Shown piece after piece: positions 10,788 through 18,359 of a DNA stretch of 52,021 nucleotides. Every line of letters starts with the position of its first letter. Position 1 is the first letter of the stretch. The DNA is taken from contig JAJZRD010000005.1 in assembly GCA_021845945.1 (NCBI GenBank), positions 1 to 52,021 of the forward strand, written 5' to 3'. The notes under the pieces are model-generated. The model did no database searches and was not told where the DNA came from. It worked only from the letters and a program-made list of their open reading frames with translations. This DNA is from Chloroflexota bacterium. Its GTDB lineage: Bacteria; Chloroflexota; UBA6077. Both the position numbers and the translations under genes were made by a program.

Positions 10788-10863
10788 GTAGGGCGGCGCC
10801 CTGTGCGCCGCCGCGTCCTCGTCGCAGGTGCGTCGGGCGGCGGGGCAGAGCGCCCCGCCCTAC
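10788..10863. repeat. REP pair (BIME-like), 76-bp GTAGGG...CCCTAC element
   Basis: The left half is GTAG plus a GGCGGCGC/GTGCGCCGCC hairpin; the right half is GGCGGGGC/GCGCCCCGCC followed by CTAC. Total length is 76 bases, the same as the copies at 23501 and 27477. It lies between the VOC and dehydrogenase genes. CGTTCCTCA stands just upstream, as it also does near two other repeats. Confidence 0.75.
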
Positions 10864-10920
10864 ATCGGCGACTTCGGGAAGGAAGCAGTAGGCTTCGTTC
10901 CTTTTCTCAAGGAGATCGGG

Positions 10921-11949
10921 ATGAAAGCGGCCGTTTTCACCGGGATCAAGACCATAGAGATCCAGCAGGTGCCGACCCCCACGCCGAAGCCGAACGAGGT
11001 GCTGATCAAGGTCAGGGCGGTCGGCGTTTGCGGCTCCGAGGTTCACGCCTTTCTGGGTACCCATCCCTTCAGGAAGCCGCCCGCAATCATGGGGCACGAG
11101 GTATCGGGCGACATCGTGGAGGTGGGCACCGAGGTCCGCGGCTTCCAGCCGGGCGACCGGGTGCTGGTGGAGCCCCAGATCAGCTGCGGAAAGTGCTTCT
11201 ACTGCCGGACCGGCGACTACCACCTGTGCCTCACTAAGGTGATCATGGGCGTGCCGGCGTGGCCCGGTGCTTTCGGGGAATACGTCATCGCTCCGGAGCA
11301 GACCCTGATCAAGCTGCCCGGCAGCTTCTCCTATGAAGAGGGGGCGATGTGCGAGCCCCTGGCCGTGGGGATAGCCTCGGCGAGGAAGGCTCGGGTGCAG
11401 CTGGGAGACTCGGCGCTGGTGCTGGGCTCGGGCACCATCGGGCTCTGTTGCATCGCAGCGGCTCGGGCGGCGGGTGCCACCAACATCATCGCCACCGACG
11501 CCTACGACTTCAACCTGGAGTTGGCCCGCAAGCTCGGCGCCACGGCTGCCTTCAACGTGCGGAAGGATAACGACCTCGCCGGGCTGGTGGCCGGGCAGGC
11601 GCGGCCCGAGGGAGTGGACGTGGCCTTCGTTACCGCCGGCTTCTCCGCCGTGCTGAACCAGGCCATGGCCCACGTCCGGAAGATGGCCAGGGTCATGGTG
11701 GTGGCTCTCTTCGACGAGCCGATCACCCTGCCGGAGCCCTTCTTGATCGGCGGCAAGGAGCTGGAGCTGGTGGGGGTGCACATGTACGTCCGCAAGGACT
11801 TCGAGACGGCCATCGACCTGATCTCCAGCGGAGCCGTGAACGCCAAGGCGATGGTGACCCACGTCCTGCCCATCGAGGAGGCCCAGCACGCCCTGGAGCT
11901 GGTGCACGGCAAGACCGAGGACAACGCCAAGGTGATACTCACCTTCTAG
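10921..11949 (+). CDS. Zinc-dependent alcohol/polyol dehydrogenase (MDR family)
   Basis: A 342-aa medium-chain dehydrogenase of the sorbitol/threonine dehydrogenase type. Catalytic zinc residues are Cys37 (VCGSEVH), His59 and Glu60 (MGHEVSG). The structural zinc site is Cys89, Cys92, Cys95 and Cys103. The Rossmann motif is GSGTIG, and an Asp at the end of the second strand (IIATDAYD) suggests NAD+ over NADP+. Substrate is unknown; the family oxidises secondary alcohols of polyols, amino acids or sugar phosphates. I chose ATG 10921 because AAGGAGAT lies before it; the open frame further upstream is only translated repeat DNA. A hairpin pair right after the stop probably ends transcription. Confidence 0.88.
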   Translation: MKAAVFTGIKTIEIQQVPTPTPKPNEVLIKVRAVGVCGSEVHAFLGTHPFRKPPAIMGHEVSGDIVEVGTEVRGFQPGDRVLVEPQISCGKCFYCRTGDYHLCLTKVIMGVPAWPGAFGEYVIAPEQTLIKLPGSFSYEEGAMCEPLAVGIASARKARVQLGDSALVLGSGTIGLCCIAAARAAGATNIIATDAYDFNLELARKLGATAAFNVRKDNDLAGLVAGQARPEGVDVAFVTAGFSAVLNQAMAHVRKMARVMVVALFDEPITLPEPFLIGGKELELVGVHMYVRKDFETAIDLISSGAVNAKAMVTHVLPIEEAQHALELVHGKTEDNAKVILTF

Positions 11950-11950
11950 A

Positions 11951-11993
11951 GTGGGGGCGAAGCGTTTCGCCGCGGCGAAATGCTTCGCCCTAC
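11951..11993. repeat. REP pair between convergent genes, probable bidirectional terminator
   Basis: Two hairpins in inverted order: GGCGAAGCGTTTCGCC, then GGCGAAATGCTTCGCC followed by CTAC. The left end reads GTGG, a variant of GTAG. It sits between the convergent dehydrogenase (stop 11949) and the hydroxyacyl-CoA dehydrogenase remnant (stop 12004), so it may serve as a terminator both ways. Confidence 0.65.
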
Positions 11994-12003
11994 CCATGTC
12001 CCC

Positions 12004-12564
12004 TTACCCCTGCTTCGGCGGGTACAGGTCCCTCAGTCGGGCCATCAGAAAGGCGTCTCGGGTGGCCTTCACCTGGTCCGCATCCTTCCGGCTCCAATCG
12101 TAGAAGCCCCGGCCCGTTCGCGCCCCCAGGTCGCCCTGGGCCGTTTTCTCCCGCAGGATAGGCATGGGATCCGTACGGTTGCACAGGTCCTCGAACAGAT
12201 ATGACTGGATCGACAGCAGCAGATCCAGCCCCACCAGATCGGCATGCTCCAGGGGGCCGTACACCGGGAAGCGGAGGCCCAGACCCGTCTTGATGGCGGT
12301 GTCCACCTCCTCGGCCGTCGCGATCCCCTCCTGCACGATGTTCATGGCCTCCCGGGTGATGGCGTGGAGGAGCCGGTTCCCCAGCTGTCCGGGCACGTCC
12401 TTGCGCACGACCACCGGGCTCTTCCCGACCTGGATCAGCACCTCCCGCAGCCGCCGCACCGTCTCCTCGGAGGTTCGCATACCCTGGACGATCTCCGCCA
12501 GCGGCATCAGGTGGGGCGGGTTCCAGAAGTGGGTGGTGGCGGCTCGCCTCGCGGTCCACCTCAT
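12004..12564 (-). pseudogene. 3-hydroxyacyl-CoA dehydrogenase, N-terminally truncated remnant
   Basis: The 186 codons begin near THFWNPPHLMPLAEIVQG, which in intact 3-hydroxyacyl-CoA dehydrogenases (about 290 aa) lies after the NAD-binding fold. They continue through the C-terminal dimer domain (DVPGQLGNRLLHAITREAMN, GPLEHADLVGLDLL, GARTGRGFYDW). The Rossmann half with GxGxxG and the catalytic histidine, roughly 120 residues, is missing, and the sequence upstream runs straight into the end of the Mop gene 30 bases away. The ATG at 12564 has no convincing SD. It cannot bind NAD as the family does, so I call it a remnant, though a short C-terminal-domain protein might still be expressed behind mop. 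Confidence 0.7.
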
Positions 12565-12593
12565 CCCGGAGACAGAGATGAGTCGACCAGAGG

Positions 12594-12800
12594 CTACCCC
12601 TTTCCGATCATCACCTCGGTGGCCTTGATGATGGCTACCACCTGATCGCCCACCTTCAGGCCGAGGCGTTGAGCGGAGCTGCGGGTGATGGCTGCCACCA
12701 CCTCCTGTCCGCCGACGTCCACCACTACCTCGGCCATAACGCCATCTAAGGTCACTGCCTTGATTGTGCCGCGCAAGTGGTTCCGAGCGCTGATTTCCAT
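12594..12800 (-). CDS. Mop-type TOBE-domain molybdate/tungstate-binding protein
   Basis: A 68-aa single TOBE/Mop domain: SARNHLRGTIKAVTLDG, EVVVDVGGQEVVAAITRSSA, LGLKVGDQVVAIIKATEVM. Molbindins of this size assemble as hexamers and store or buffer molybdate or tungstate in the cytoplasm. ATG 12800 is chosen because AGGAAGGGA precedes it and it gives the exact family length; a longer frame upstream runs through the promoter region. It diverges from the GntR-PBP regulator and tupAB, which supports oxyanion handling. A perfect 7-bp stem (12834-12840 with 12851-12857) lies in its upstream leader. Confidence 0.85.
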   Translation of the reverse strand: MEISARNHLRGTIKAVTLDGVMAEVVVDVGGQEVVAAITRSSAQRLGLKVGDQVVAIIKATEVMIGKG

Positions 12801-12833
12801 CGGTCCCTTCCTTTCCGACAAGCTGGATCGGTT

Positions 12834-12857
12834 AGCCGACTCCCGGGAGGGTCGGCT
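12834..12857. promoter_or_regulatory. Hairpin in the leader of the mop gene
   Basis: AGCCGAC at 12834-12840 pairs with GTCGGCT at 12851-12857; the spacer itself contains TCCCGGGA. It lies about 35-55 bases upstream of the mop start on the minus strand. It could be an operator or an RNA structure. It does not show enough to be called a known molybdenum-cofactor riboswitch. Confidence 0.35.
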
Positions 12858-12923
12858 CCTCGTCTCCTTTATCCATTGCATTCGGGGGGCCAAAGGTCGG
12901 GACCAAAGTCCCCCAACTTCTTC

Positions 12924-12952
12924 TTGACAGCCCCCGGACGAGTGTGATATTT
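12924..12952 (+). promoter_or_regulatory. Sigma70-like promoter of the regulator-tupAB operon
   Basis: A perfect -35 TTGACA lies at 12924-12929, with a -10 region GATATTT at about 12946-12952 (16-18 base spacer depending on register). The predicted transcript starts near 12958-12960, inside the palindrome. This rules out the in-frame GTG at 12944 as the regulator start. Confidence 0.6.
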
Positions 12953-12973
12953 GTACCATTGCAATTAGTACAA
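12951..12973. promoter_or_regulatory. Palindromic operator overlapping -10/+1 of the regulator gene
   Basis: TTGTAC (12951-12956) and GTACAA (12968-12973) are perfect inverted arms; ATTGCAAT (12958-12965) is nested at nearly the same centre. The site covers the end of the -10 and the likely start of transcription and lies 13 bases before the TTG start. GntR proteins of the YtrA type commonly bind such a palindrome in their own promoter, so autorepression is likely. Confidence 0.55.
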
Positions 12974-12985
12974 GCGGAGTCGGTA

Positions 12986-14152
12986 TTGGATCTTCGACTT
13001 GACCCCAATTCCCCGGATCCCCTGCACCGACAGATCGTCGACCAGATCCGCCACCAGGTGGCCACGGGGCGGCTGGTGGCAGGCGATCGCCTTTTCCCCG
13101 TGCGCTCGCTGGCCGGCCAGCTCCGGGTCAACGTCAACACCGTGGCCAGGGCCTACCTGGAGCTGGAGAAGGCGGGCGTCGTATCCACCGCGGCGGGGAA
13201 GGGCACCTTCGTGGCGGGCGAGGCCCCGGCAAAGGTAGCCGACTTCCGGCAGGGCCGGTTGAAGGATCTCCTCGGACGGGCCATGCTGGAGGCCCTCAGC
13301 CTCGGCTACACTCAGGAGCAGATCGAGGGCGCTCTGGCGCTCCAGCTGGCCCGCTGGGGGGAGCTACGCGCCTCCAGTGGGGACGCTCCCTCCGAGGAGG
13401 CACCCCATCCTTCCTCCCCTTCGGTTTCCGCCCTGTGCATCGCCGGCAGCCACGACCTGGCCCTGGACCTCCTGATCGGCCAGCTCTCCCGCTCTCGCCC
13501 CGAGCTGTCGGTAGCCTCTTCCTACGTGGGAAGTCTGGCCGGTCTCATGGCTCTTCAGCGGGGCGAGGCCCAGGTGGCCGGATGCCACCTGCTGGATGAG
13601 GAGACGGGGGAGTACAACGTTCCCTTCGTGCGGCGGATCCTGCCGGGCGAGGAGGTGCTGATGGTGAACCTCGTCCATCGCCAGCAGGGGCTGATGGTGG
13701 CCAAGGGCAACCCCAAGGGGATCCAGGGGATTGAGCATCTGGCCCGGCCGGGGGTGATCGTGGTGAATCGCCAGAAGGGGGCGGGCACTCGGGTTCTGCT
13801 GGATCTTCGGCTGAGGCAGCTGGGGATCTCCCCCGAGAACCTCCAGGGCTACGACCATGAGGTGAGCACCCATACGGCGGTGGCGGCGGCCGTTGCCCAG
13901 GGTGCCGCCGACGTGGGGCTGGGGATCCTGCCGGCGGCCAAAGCCATGGACCTGGATTTCCTCTCCCTGGCGACGGAGAGGTTCGACCTGGCGATCCCCA
14001 TGTCCCATTACGAGACCTCCGAGGTAGCCCCTCTGGTGGCAGCCCTCCGGTCGAAAGCCTTCAAGTCGGTGGTCCGCGAGCTGGGAGGCTACGACACCTC
14101 CGATACCGGCGTCGTCGTGGCTACCACCGGGTTGCCTGCCCACGCCGCCTGA
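12986..14152 (+). CDS. GntR-type HTH regulator fused to periplasmic-binding-like sensor domain
   Basis: A 388-aa cytoplasmic fusion. Residues about 1-70 are a YtrA-like GntR winged helix (DPLHRQIVDQIRHQVATGRL, VNTVARAYLELEKAGVV). After a linker, residues about 150-375 form a PBP-like domain (PF12727 type) with LCIAGSHDLALDLL, MALQRGEAQVAGCHLLD, GAGTRVLLDLRLRQLG and AVAQGAADVGLGILPAA. Such domains resemble molybdate/tungstate-binding lipoproteins and sense the ligand in the cell. Start: TTG 12986, with GGAG 7 bases upstream; an earlier in-frame GTG at 12944 lies in the promoter. It heads an operon with tupA and diverges from mop, so it most likely controls tungstate or molybdate uptake, with tungstate or a cofactor as signal. 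Confidence 0.85.
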   Translation: MDLRLDPNSPDPLHRQIVDQIRHQVATGRLVAGDRLFPVRSLAGQLRVNVNTVARAYLELEKAGVVSTAAGKGTFVAGEAPAKVADFRQGRLKDLLGRAMLEALSLGYTQEQIEGALALQLARWGELRASSGDAPSEEAPHPSSPSVSALCIAGSHDLALDLLIGQLSRSRPELSVASSYVGSLAGLMALQRGEAQVAGCHLLDEETGEYNVPFVRRILPGEEVLMVNLVHRQQGLMVAKGNPKGIQGIEHLARPGVIVVNRQKGAGTRVLLDLRLRQLGISPENLQGYDHEVSTHTAVAAAVAQGAADVGLGILPAAKAMDLDFLSLATERFDLAIPMSHYETSEVAPLVAALRSKAFKSVVRELGGYDTSDTGVVVATTGLPAHAA

Positions 14153-14180
14153 TACACCATCTTTGTTCTGGAGTACTGAG

Positions 14181-15125
14181 TTGAGAAGGATACTCACAGC
14201 GACCCTGTGCCTACTGCTTTTGACCGCCGCCGGCTGCGCCGCGCCGACCTCGGCGCCCACTCCGACCAAGGCTGCCGCGGCACCCACTGCGGCCTCGACG
14301 GCGGCGACGCCGGTCGCCCCTGCCGCCCCGGCTCCCACCCAGGCGGCCGCCCCTGCCAAGCCCGCCAACCCGGAGCTGATCCTGGCGACCACCACCAGCA
14401 CCCAGGATAGCGGTCTCCTGGACGTCCTTGTCCCGATGTTCGAGAAGAAGACCGGCTACCAGGTGAAGACCATCGCCGTGGGTACCGGCCAGGCCATGGC
14501 CATGGGGCAGAGGGGCGAGGCCGACGTGTTGTTGGTCCACGCCCCCGAATCCGAGAAGAAGTACGTCGCCGATGGCTACGGGGTCAACCGGCAGTTGGTG
14601 ATGCACAACGACTTCGTCCTGGTGGGTCCTCCGGACGACCCTGCCAAGGTCAAGGGCACCAAGACGTCCAAGGAGGCGCTGCAGAAGCTGGCCGCCGCCA
14701 AGGCGCTCTTCGTCAGCCGGGGTGACAACTCGGGAACCGATCAGTTGGAGAAGAAGCTGTGGAAGGTGCTGGGCACCGATCCCAAGGGCCAGCAGTGGTA
14801 CCAGGAGACCGGCCAGGGGATGGGGGCGACCCTGAACGTGGCCGCGGAGAAGAAGGGGTACACCATAACCGATAGGGCGACCTACCTGGCACTCAAGAAG
14901 ACCCTGGGGCTGGACATCCTGGTGGAAGGCGACGTGTCGCTGTTGAACATCTACCACGTGATGGAGGTCAACCCCGCCAAGTTCCCCAAGGTGAACGTCG
15001 ATGGCGCCAAGGCCTTCGCTCAGTTCATGGTGTCCAAGGATACTCAGGAGACCATCGGCAAGTTCGGGGTGGACAAGTTCGGCCAGCCCCTCTTCTTCGC
15101 CGACGCCGGCAAACCGGAGCCGTAG
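14181..15125 (+). CDS. tupA: Tungstate ABC transporter substrate-binding lipoprotein
   Basis: A 314-aa extracytoplasmic binding lipoprotein. The signal peptide MRRILTATLCLLLLTAAGC ends in a lipobox with lipidated Cys19, followed by a long Ala/Pro/Thr-rich linker. The mature domain opens with LATTTSTQDSGLLDVLVPMF and continues GTGQAMAMGQRGEADVLLVH and FVSRGDNSGTDQLEKKLWK, diagnostic of TupA-type high-affinity tungstate binders. TTG 14181 is chosen because GGAG lies 7 bases before it and it gives a clean signal peptide; TTG 14163 would add six odd residues. It lies 28 bases after the regulator. Molybdate binding cannot be excluded from sequence. Confidence 0.9.
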   Translation: MRRILTATLCLLLLTAAGCAAPTSAPTPTKAAAAPTAASTAATPVAPAAPAPTQAAAPAKPANPELILATTTSTQDSGLLDVLVPMFEKKTGYQVKTIAVGTGQAMAMGQRGEADVLLVHAPESEKKYVADGYGVNRQLVMHNDFVLVGPPDDPAKVKGTKTSKEALQKLAAAKALFVSRGDNSGTDQLEKKLWKVLGTDPKGQQWYQETGQGMGATLNVAAEKKGYTITDRATYLALKKTLGLDILVEGDVSLLNIYHVMEVNPAKFPKVNVDGAKAFAQFMVSKDTQETIGKFGVDKFGQPLFFADAGKPEP

Positions 15126-15138
15126 GAGGCGGGGGAAC

Positions 15139-15300
15139 TCCCCTCTCCCCCTGGGAGAGAACTACTTCCCTCTCCCCCTGGGAGAGGGTCAGGGTGAGGG
15201 CTGTTTGGTTGGCAACGTCTCAGCCCTCACCCGCCCTTCGGGCGGCCTCTCCCAGAGGGAGAGGCGACACGTTGTGTCGGGCAGCTTCCCAGGGGGAGAG
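15139..15300. repeat. Inverted repeat, CCCTCTCCCCCTGGGAGAGGG type
   Basis: Between tupA and tupB, copies of a CTCTCCCCCTGGGAGAG motif are arranged in both orientations. AGGGTGAGGGCTG near 15191-15203 faces CAGCCCTCACCC near 15221-15232, with CCGCCCTTCGGGCGG beyond, so the region can form a long branched hairpin. Such repeats are common in intergenic DNA of many bacteria. Here it may reduce tupB expression relative to tupA. Confidence 0.6.
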
Positions 15301-15354
15301 GTGCTGCGTAGCTCGCCACGTCCCCGAAGCTAGGCAGCAGGAGAGGCGCGGGAT

Positions 15355-16053
15355 ATGGATCTGATCTGGGATGGGACAGGCAAGGCCTTCTGGCTGCTGG
15401 TGACCGGGGATCCCGAGGTGACCCGGGTCACCCTGTTATCGATCCAGGTGTCGGGCGCAGCTACCCTGATCAGCCTCATGCTGGGGATCCCCCTGGGAAC
15501 GGCCCTGGCCCTAAGCCGCTTCCCAGGGCGGCAGTTGGTGGTGAGCCTGGTGAACAGCGGAATGGGAATGCCGCCTGTGGTGGTCGGCCTCTTCGTCACC
15601 ATCCTGCTGTGGCGGAACGGTCCCCTCGGGCTTCTCCACCTGCTCTTCACGCCCGCGGCCATGGTGATCGCGCAGACGGTGATCGCCGCCCCGATGGTTG
15701 CCGGCGTGACCCTGGCGGCCATGGGTTCCCTGAACCCGAAGCTGCGGCTGCAGATCCTGGCGCTGGGGGCGACCCGATGGCAGATGCTGGGGCTGCTGAT
15801 GAGGGAGGCGAGGCTGCCGCTGTTGGCGGCGGTCATGGCGGGCTTTGGGGCGGTCATCTCCGAGGTGGGGGCCTCTATGATGGTGGGAGGCAACGTCCTG
15901 GGCCAGACCCGGGTGCTGACCACGGCGACGGTGATGGAGTCTTCCAGGGGGAACTTCGACGTGGCGATAGCCCTGGGCCTGATCCTGCTGCTGCTGGTGT
16001 ACGCCGTCAACCTGGTGCTGACCTATGCCCAGCAGCGGCAGCGGCCCCTCTAA
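15355..16053 (+). CDS. tupB: Tungstate ABC transporter permease
   Basis: A 232-aa inner-membrane permease with about five to six helices. It carries the conserved stretch ALGATRWQMLGLLMREARLP and the EAA-like loop GFGAVISEVGASMMVGGNV typical of TupB. It forms the channel for the substrate delivered by TupA. The ATG at 15355 has an AGGAG about ten bases upstream. It lies 229 bases after tupA across a repeat. The third component, the TupC ATPase, is not encoded here: the next gene is on the opposite strand. The transporter must use an ATPase from elsewhere. Confidence 0.9.
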   Translation: MDLIWDGTGKAFWLLVTGDPEVTRVTLLSIQVSGAATLISLMLGIPLGTALALSRFPGRQLVVSLVNSGMGMPPVVVGLFVTILLWRNGPLGLLHLLFTPAAMVIAQTVIAAPMVAGVTLAAMGSLNPKLRLQILALGATRWQMLGLLMREARLPLLAAVMAGFGAVISEVGASMMVGGNVLGQTRVLTTATVMESSRGNFDVAIALGLILLLLVYAVNLVLTYAQQRQRPL

Positions 16054-16073
16054 CGAGGCCGGCCATAGCCCCT

Positions 16074-16138
16074 GTAGTAACGACTTCAGTCGTTCGTAGC
16101 TCGTGGCAAGAGGTACCAACGACTGAAGCCGTTACTAC
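16074..16138. repeat. REP pair, GTAGTAACGAC class
   Basis: The left arm GTAGTAACGACTTCAGTCGT and the right arm AACGACTGAAGCCGTTACTA(C) are inverted with one mismatch and enclose 23 bases. The same class occurs inside nuoM at 34521-34693. It lies just after tupB and may end its transcript. Confidence 0.7.
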
Positions 16139-16162
16139 GAGAGCTTCTTTTCTGAGAGTCGA

Positions 16163-16189
16163 GCGGCGGGGGACAAGCCCCCGCCCTAC
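16163..16189. repeat. Single GTAG-hairpin REP (inverted orientation)
   Basis: GGCGGGGGAC, loop aa, GCCCCCGCC, then CTAC. It matches the class of the hairpins at 40711-40865. It lies between tupB and the convergent GAF-domain gene, 25 bases after the REP pair at 16074. Confidence 0.65.
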
Positions 16190-16215
16190 ATTTCCTCTGG
16201 CCTGTTGCCAGGCGA

Positions 16216-17760
16216 TTAGTCGCCCTCTTCGAGGACGTTCACCCGGCCCCTGAGGCTCCCGTCCGCCTGCCGCAGCGGGAGGCTGAGCAGACGGATCGAG
16301 CGGCGGGAGTCGGCCGTCCCCCGGGCCACCAGCTCAGCCACCACCGTAGCCTCCGGGTTGGCGCGGAGCTGCTCGATCGCCCGATCCAGCTCGTCACCCT
16401 CCACCAGCCCCTTCTTCACGTGGGCGGCCCACTCCTTCAGGGGTACCCCGCCTCGCTTGGGACCCACCCCCAGCAGCCAGAAGGTAGCCGGGTTGGCGAA
16501 GCTGATGTTGAGATCGCCATCCAGGAGACTGATGCCGTGGTTGTTGATCTGGTTTATGGCCGCCTCCAGGGAGAGCCTGTTCTCCACGGCCTCCTCATAG
16601 AGGCGCGCGTTCCGGATCGCCAGCGTCGCCTGGCGGGCAAAGGCCTCGGCCATGGAGATGTCTGAGGGATCGAAGCGCCGCCTCTCCAGGTAGCAGGTCA
16701 CCAGGGCTCCCATCACCTCGCGATCCAGAAGCAGGGGTACCGCCAGGGCCACCCGGTAGTCGATGGGCTTAGGCTCGCCCAGCGGCTCTGTCGATGGGAT
16801 GGGGAGCGGGCTCTGCACCACGGCGGGCCTACCCGTCTCGAGCGCCTGCTGGATGGCGTTGGCGGGGGGACCCTCCTCCAGTTGGAGGGTGCTTCCGTGG
16901 AGCCGGCCTCGCTCCCCTCCCCGGACCTTACCTTTAGGGCTGGAGCTCTCGGGGGCCGGCCGGTCCACCAGGAAGATGGCGCTGAACTCGGCCGCCAGCA
17001 GCTTGGAGGCGTGGTTGACGATGGAGTCGAGCACCAGATCCAGATCCAGGTTGCTCCCTATGTTGGTGCCCACCTCCCGAAGTCTGTCGGCCCTGGCCAA
17101 TTGCTCCTGCAGCTGGTCGATCAGCCAGCTGCGCTCTACTGCCATGGCTGCCTGGGCGGCTATGGCGCTCAGCATGTCCTTCTCTCGTGCCGAGAAGCGG
17201 TGAGGGCCTGCGTAGCCGATCTCCATGGTCCCCACCACGCGGGTCTTGCCTCTCAGGGGGATGGCGCAGATGCCGCCCATGCGAGGCTGTCCCAGATCCT
17301 GGGGCTGGCCCTCTCGCCGCAGCAACAGGTTGGAGCAGAGGACGATGTTCCCCTTCTGGATCGCCTTCCGGCCGTAGATCCGGGCGATCCCCTCCCAGGC
17401 GTACTGGAGGGCATCCGTCGGGGTGTGGCGGGCGACGCAAACCAGGTCCTCTTCACCGTCGGCCAGGTGGAGGAAGGACACGTGGGACTTGCAGATCTCT
17501 GCCCCCAGCCGGCACACCGAATCCAGGGCCTCGGAGAGCGGGCGTTCCGAGGAGAGAAGGGTGGAGATCCCCATCAGCGTGGAGAGCTCGGTTACCCTAT
17601 CCGAGAGATCCTTGACGTGGCCGAGGCTATCCTCCAGCCATCGGGTTTCCGAGTCCTCCGCGCCCACCCCGGCGGGTAGCTGATTCGTCGAACGGCGGCT
17701 TCTCTGCAACGAGTGCCTCCATTGTTCGCTGTAGTACTGGTAGCTTCTGGTACCCGTCAC
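16216..17760 (-). CDS. GAF-GAF-PAS sensor protein without output domain
   Basis: A 514-aa cytoplasmic protein. A short coiled stretch (VKDLSDRVTELSTLMGISTL) leads into a first GAF domain (about residues 70-220; VGTMEIGYAGPHRFSAREKD), then a second GAF (about 230-390; VALAVPLLLDREVMGALVTC, FARQATLAIRNARLYEEAVE), then a PAS-like end (about 400-510; INQINNHGISLLDGDLNISF). There is no histidine kinase, GGDEF or HTH domain, so it must pass its signal through a partner. GTG 17760 overlaps the receiver gene's stop by 4 bases (GTGA), implying coupled translation and a joint function. Earlier in-frame starts would lie inside the receiver gene. The ligand is unknown. Confidence 0.8.
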   Translation of the reverse strand: MTGTRSYQYYSEQWRHSLQRSRRSTNQLPAGVGAEDSETRWLEDSLGHVKDLSDRVTELSTLMGISTLLSSERPLSEALDSVCRLGAEICKSHVSFLHLADGEEDLVCVARHTPTDALQYAWEGIARIYGRKAIQKGNIVLCSNLLLRREGQPQDLGQPRMGGICAIPLRGKTRVVGTMEIGYAGPHRFSAREKDMLSAIAAQAAMAVERSWLIDQLQEQLARADRLREVGTNIGSNLDLDLVLDSIVNHASKLLAAEFSAIFLVDRPAPESSSPKGKVRGGERGRLHGSTLQLEEGPPANAIQQALETGRPAVVQSPLPIPSTEPLGEPKPIDYRVALAVPLLLDREVMGALVTCYLERRRFDPSDISMAEAFARQATLAIRNARLYEEAVENRLSLEAAINQINNHGISLLDGDLNISFANPATFWLLGVGPKRGGVPLKEWAAHVKKGLVEGDELDRAIEQLRANPEATVVAELVARGTADSRRSIRLLSLPLRQADGSLRGRVNVLEEGD

Positions 17761-18152
17761 TTGGCGCGGCGGGGTAGTTGTCGCACCCGATCGTTCAGGA
17801 CCTCTCGGATCCTGGTCAACAGATCCTCCTGCTCGACAGGCTTCAACATGAAACCGTCGGCGCCGGCCTCCAGGCATCGATCGCGAGCCATCACCACGCT
17901 GAAGAAGAAGAGCTGGGTAGCCGCGGTGGAGGGATCATCCTTGAGCTGCCGGCAGAGGGAGAGACCGTCTCCTCCAGGCAGCACGGTGTCCAGCACGGCG
18001 AGAGCGGGGCGCTTCGTCCGAACCGCTTTCAGGGCAGCTTCGGCGTCGTGGGCGACCAGCACCTCCCTTCCCTCCGCCCGGAGGAGTTGCACCAGCTCGG
18101 AGACAAAGGGGTCTCTCGCTGCTGCAGCGATCAACACGGCACGCGGGGCCAT
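17757..18152 (-). CDS. Stand-alone response regulator receiver domain, degenerate acidic pocket
   Basis: A 131-aa single receiver domain. The phospho-acceptor is Asp55 (LAVLDTVLPGGDG), the switch Ser is Ser85 and the conserved Lys is Lys104 (FMLKPV). The N-terminal strand reads VLIAAAARDPF where active receivers carry two adjacent acidic residues that bind Mg2+, so phosphorylation may be weak or replaced by another signal. The ATG has AGAGGAGA upstream. It is coupled to the GAF-GAF-PAS gene by a GTGA overlap; together they look like a sensor/receiver pair without a local kinase. Confidence 0.88.
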   Translation of the reverse strand: MAPRAVLIAAAARDPFVSELVQLLRAEGREVLVAHDAEAALKAVRTKRPALAVLDTVLPGGDGLSLCRQLKDDPSTAATQLFFFSVVMARDRCLEAGADGFMLKPVEQEDLLTRIREVLNDRVRQLPRRAK

Positions 18153-18359
18153 GGCGCTCTCCTCTTAAAGCTATCTCCTATGTAGTTAGAGAAACTGGGC
18201 TTGGCAGAGGGCAAGCCAGGCCCATGCCCGGCTAGCCGCCGGGAATATCGACAAGCCGCAGACCATGCGGAGTATACAGCAATAGTTCCAGAAAGAAAAC
18301 AGAATCCCGACTCGAAGAGGTGATTTAGGGCGGGGACTAGTGATTGGAATGGGCCTTAT

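Noticed and set aside
12834..12857. Molybdenum-cofactor riboswitch in the mop leader
   Set aside because: Only one short stem is visible; the multi-helix layout of the Moco RNA motif is not present.
12832..12876. A 14-codon mini-ORF (MDKGDEEPTLPGVG) upstream of mop
   Set aside because: It has a start and stop and overlaps the leader hairpin, but no convincing SD, and no codon pattern suggests attenuation. Chance is the simpler explanation.
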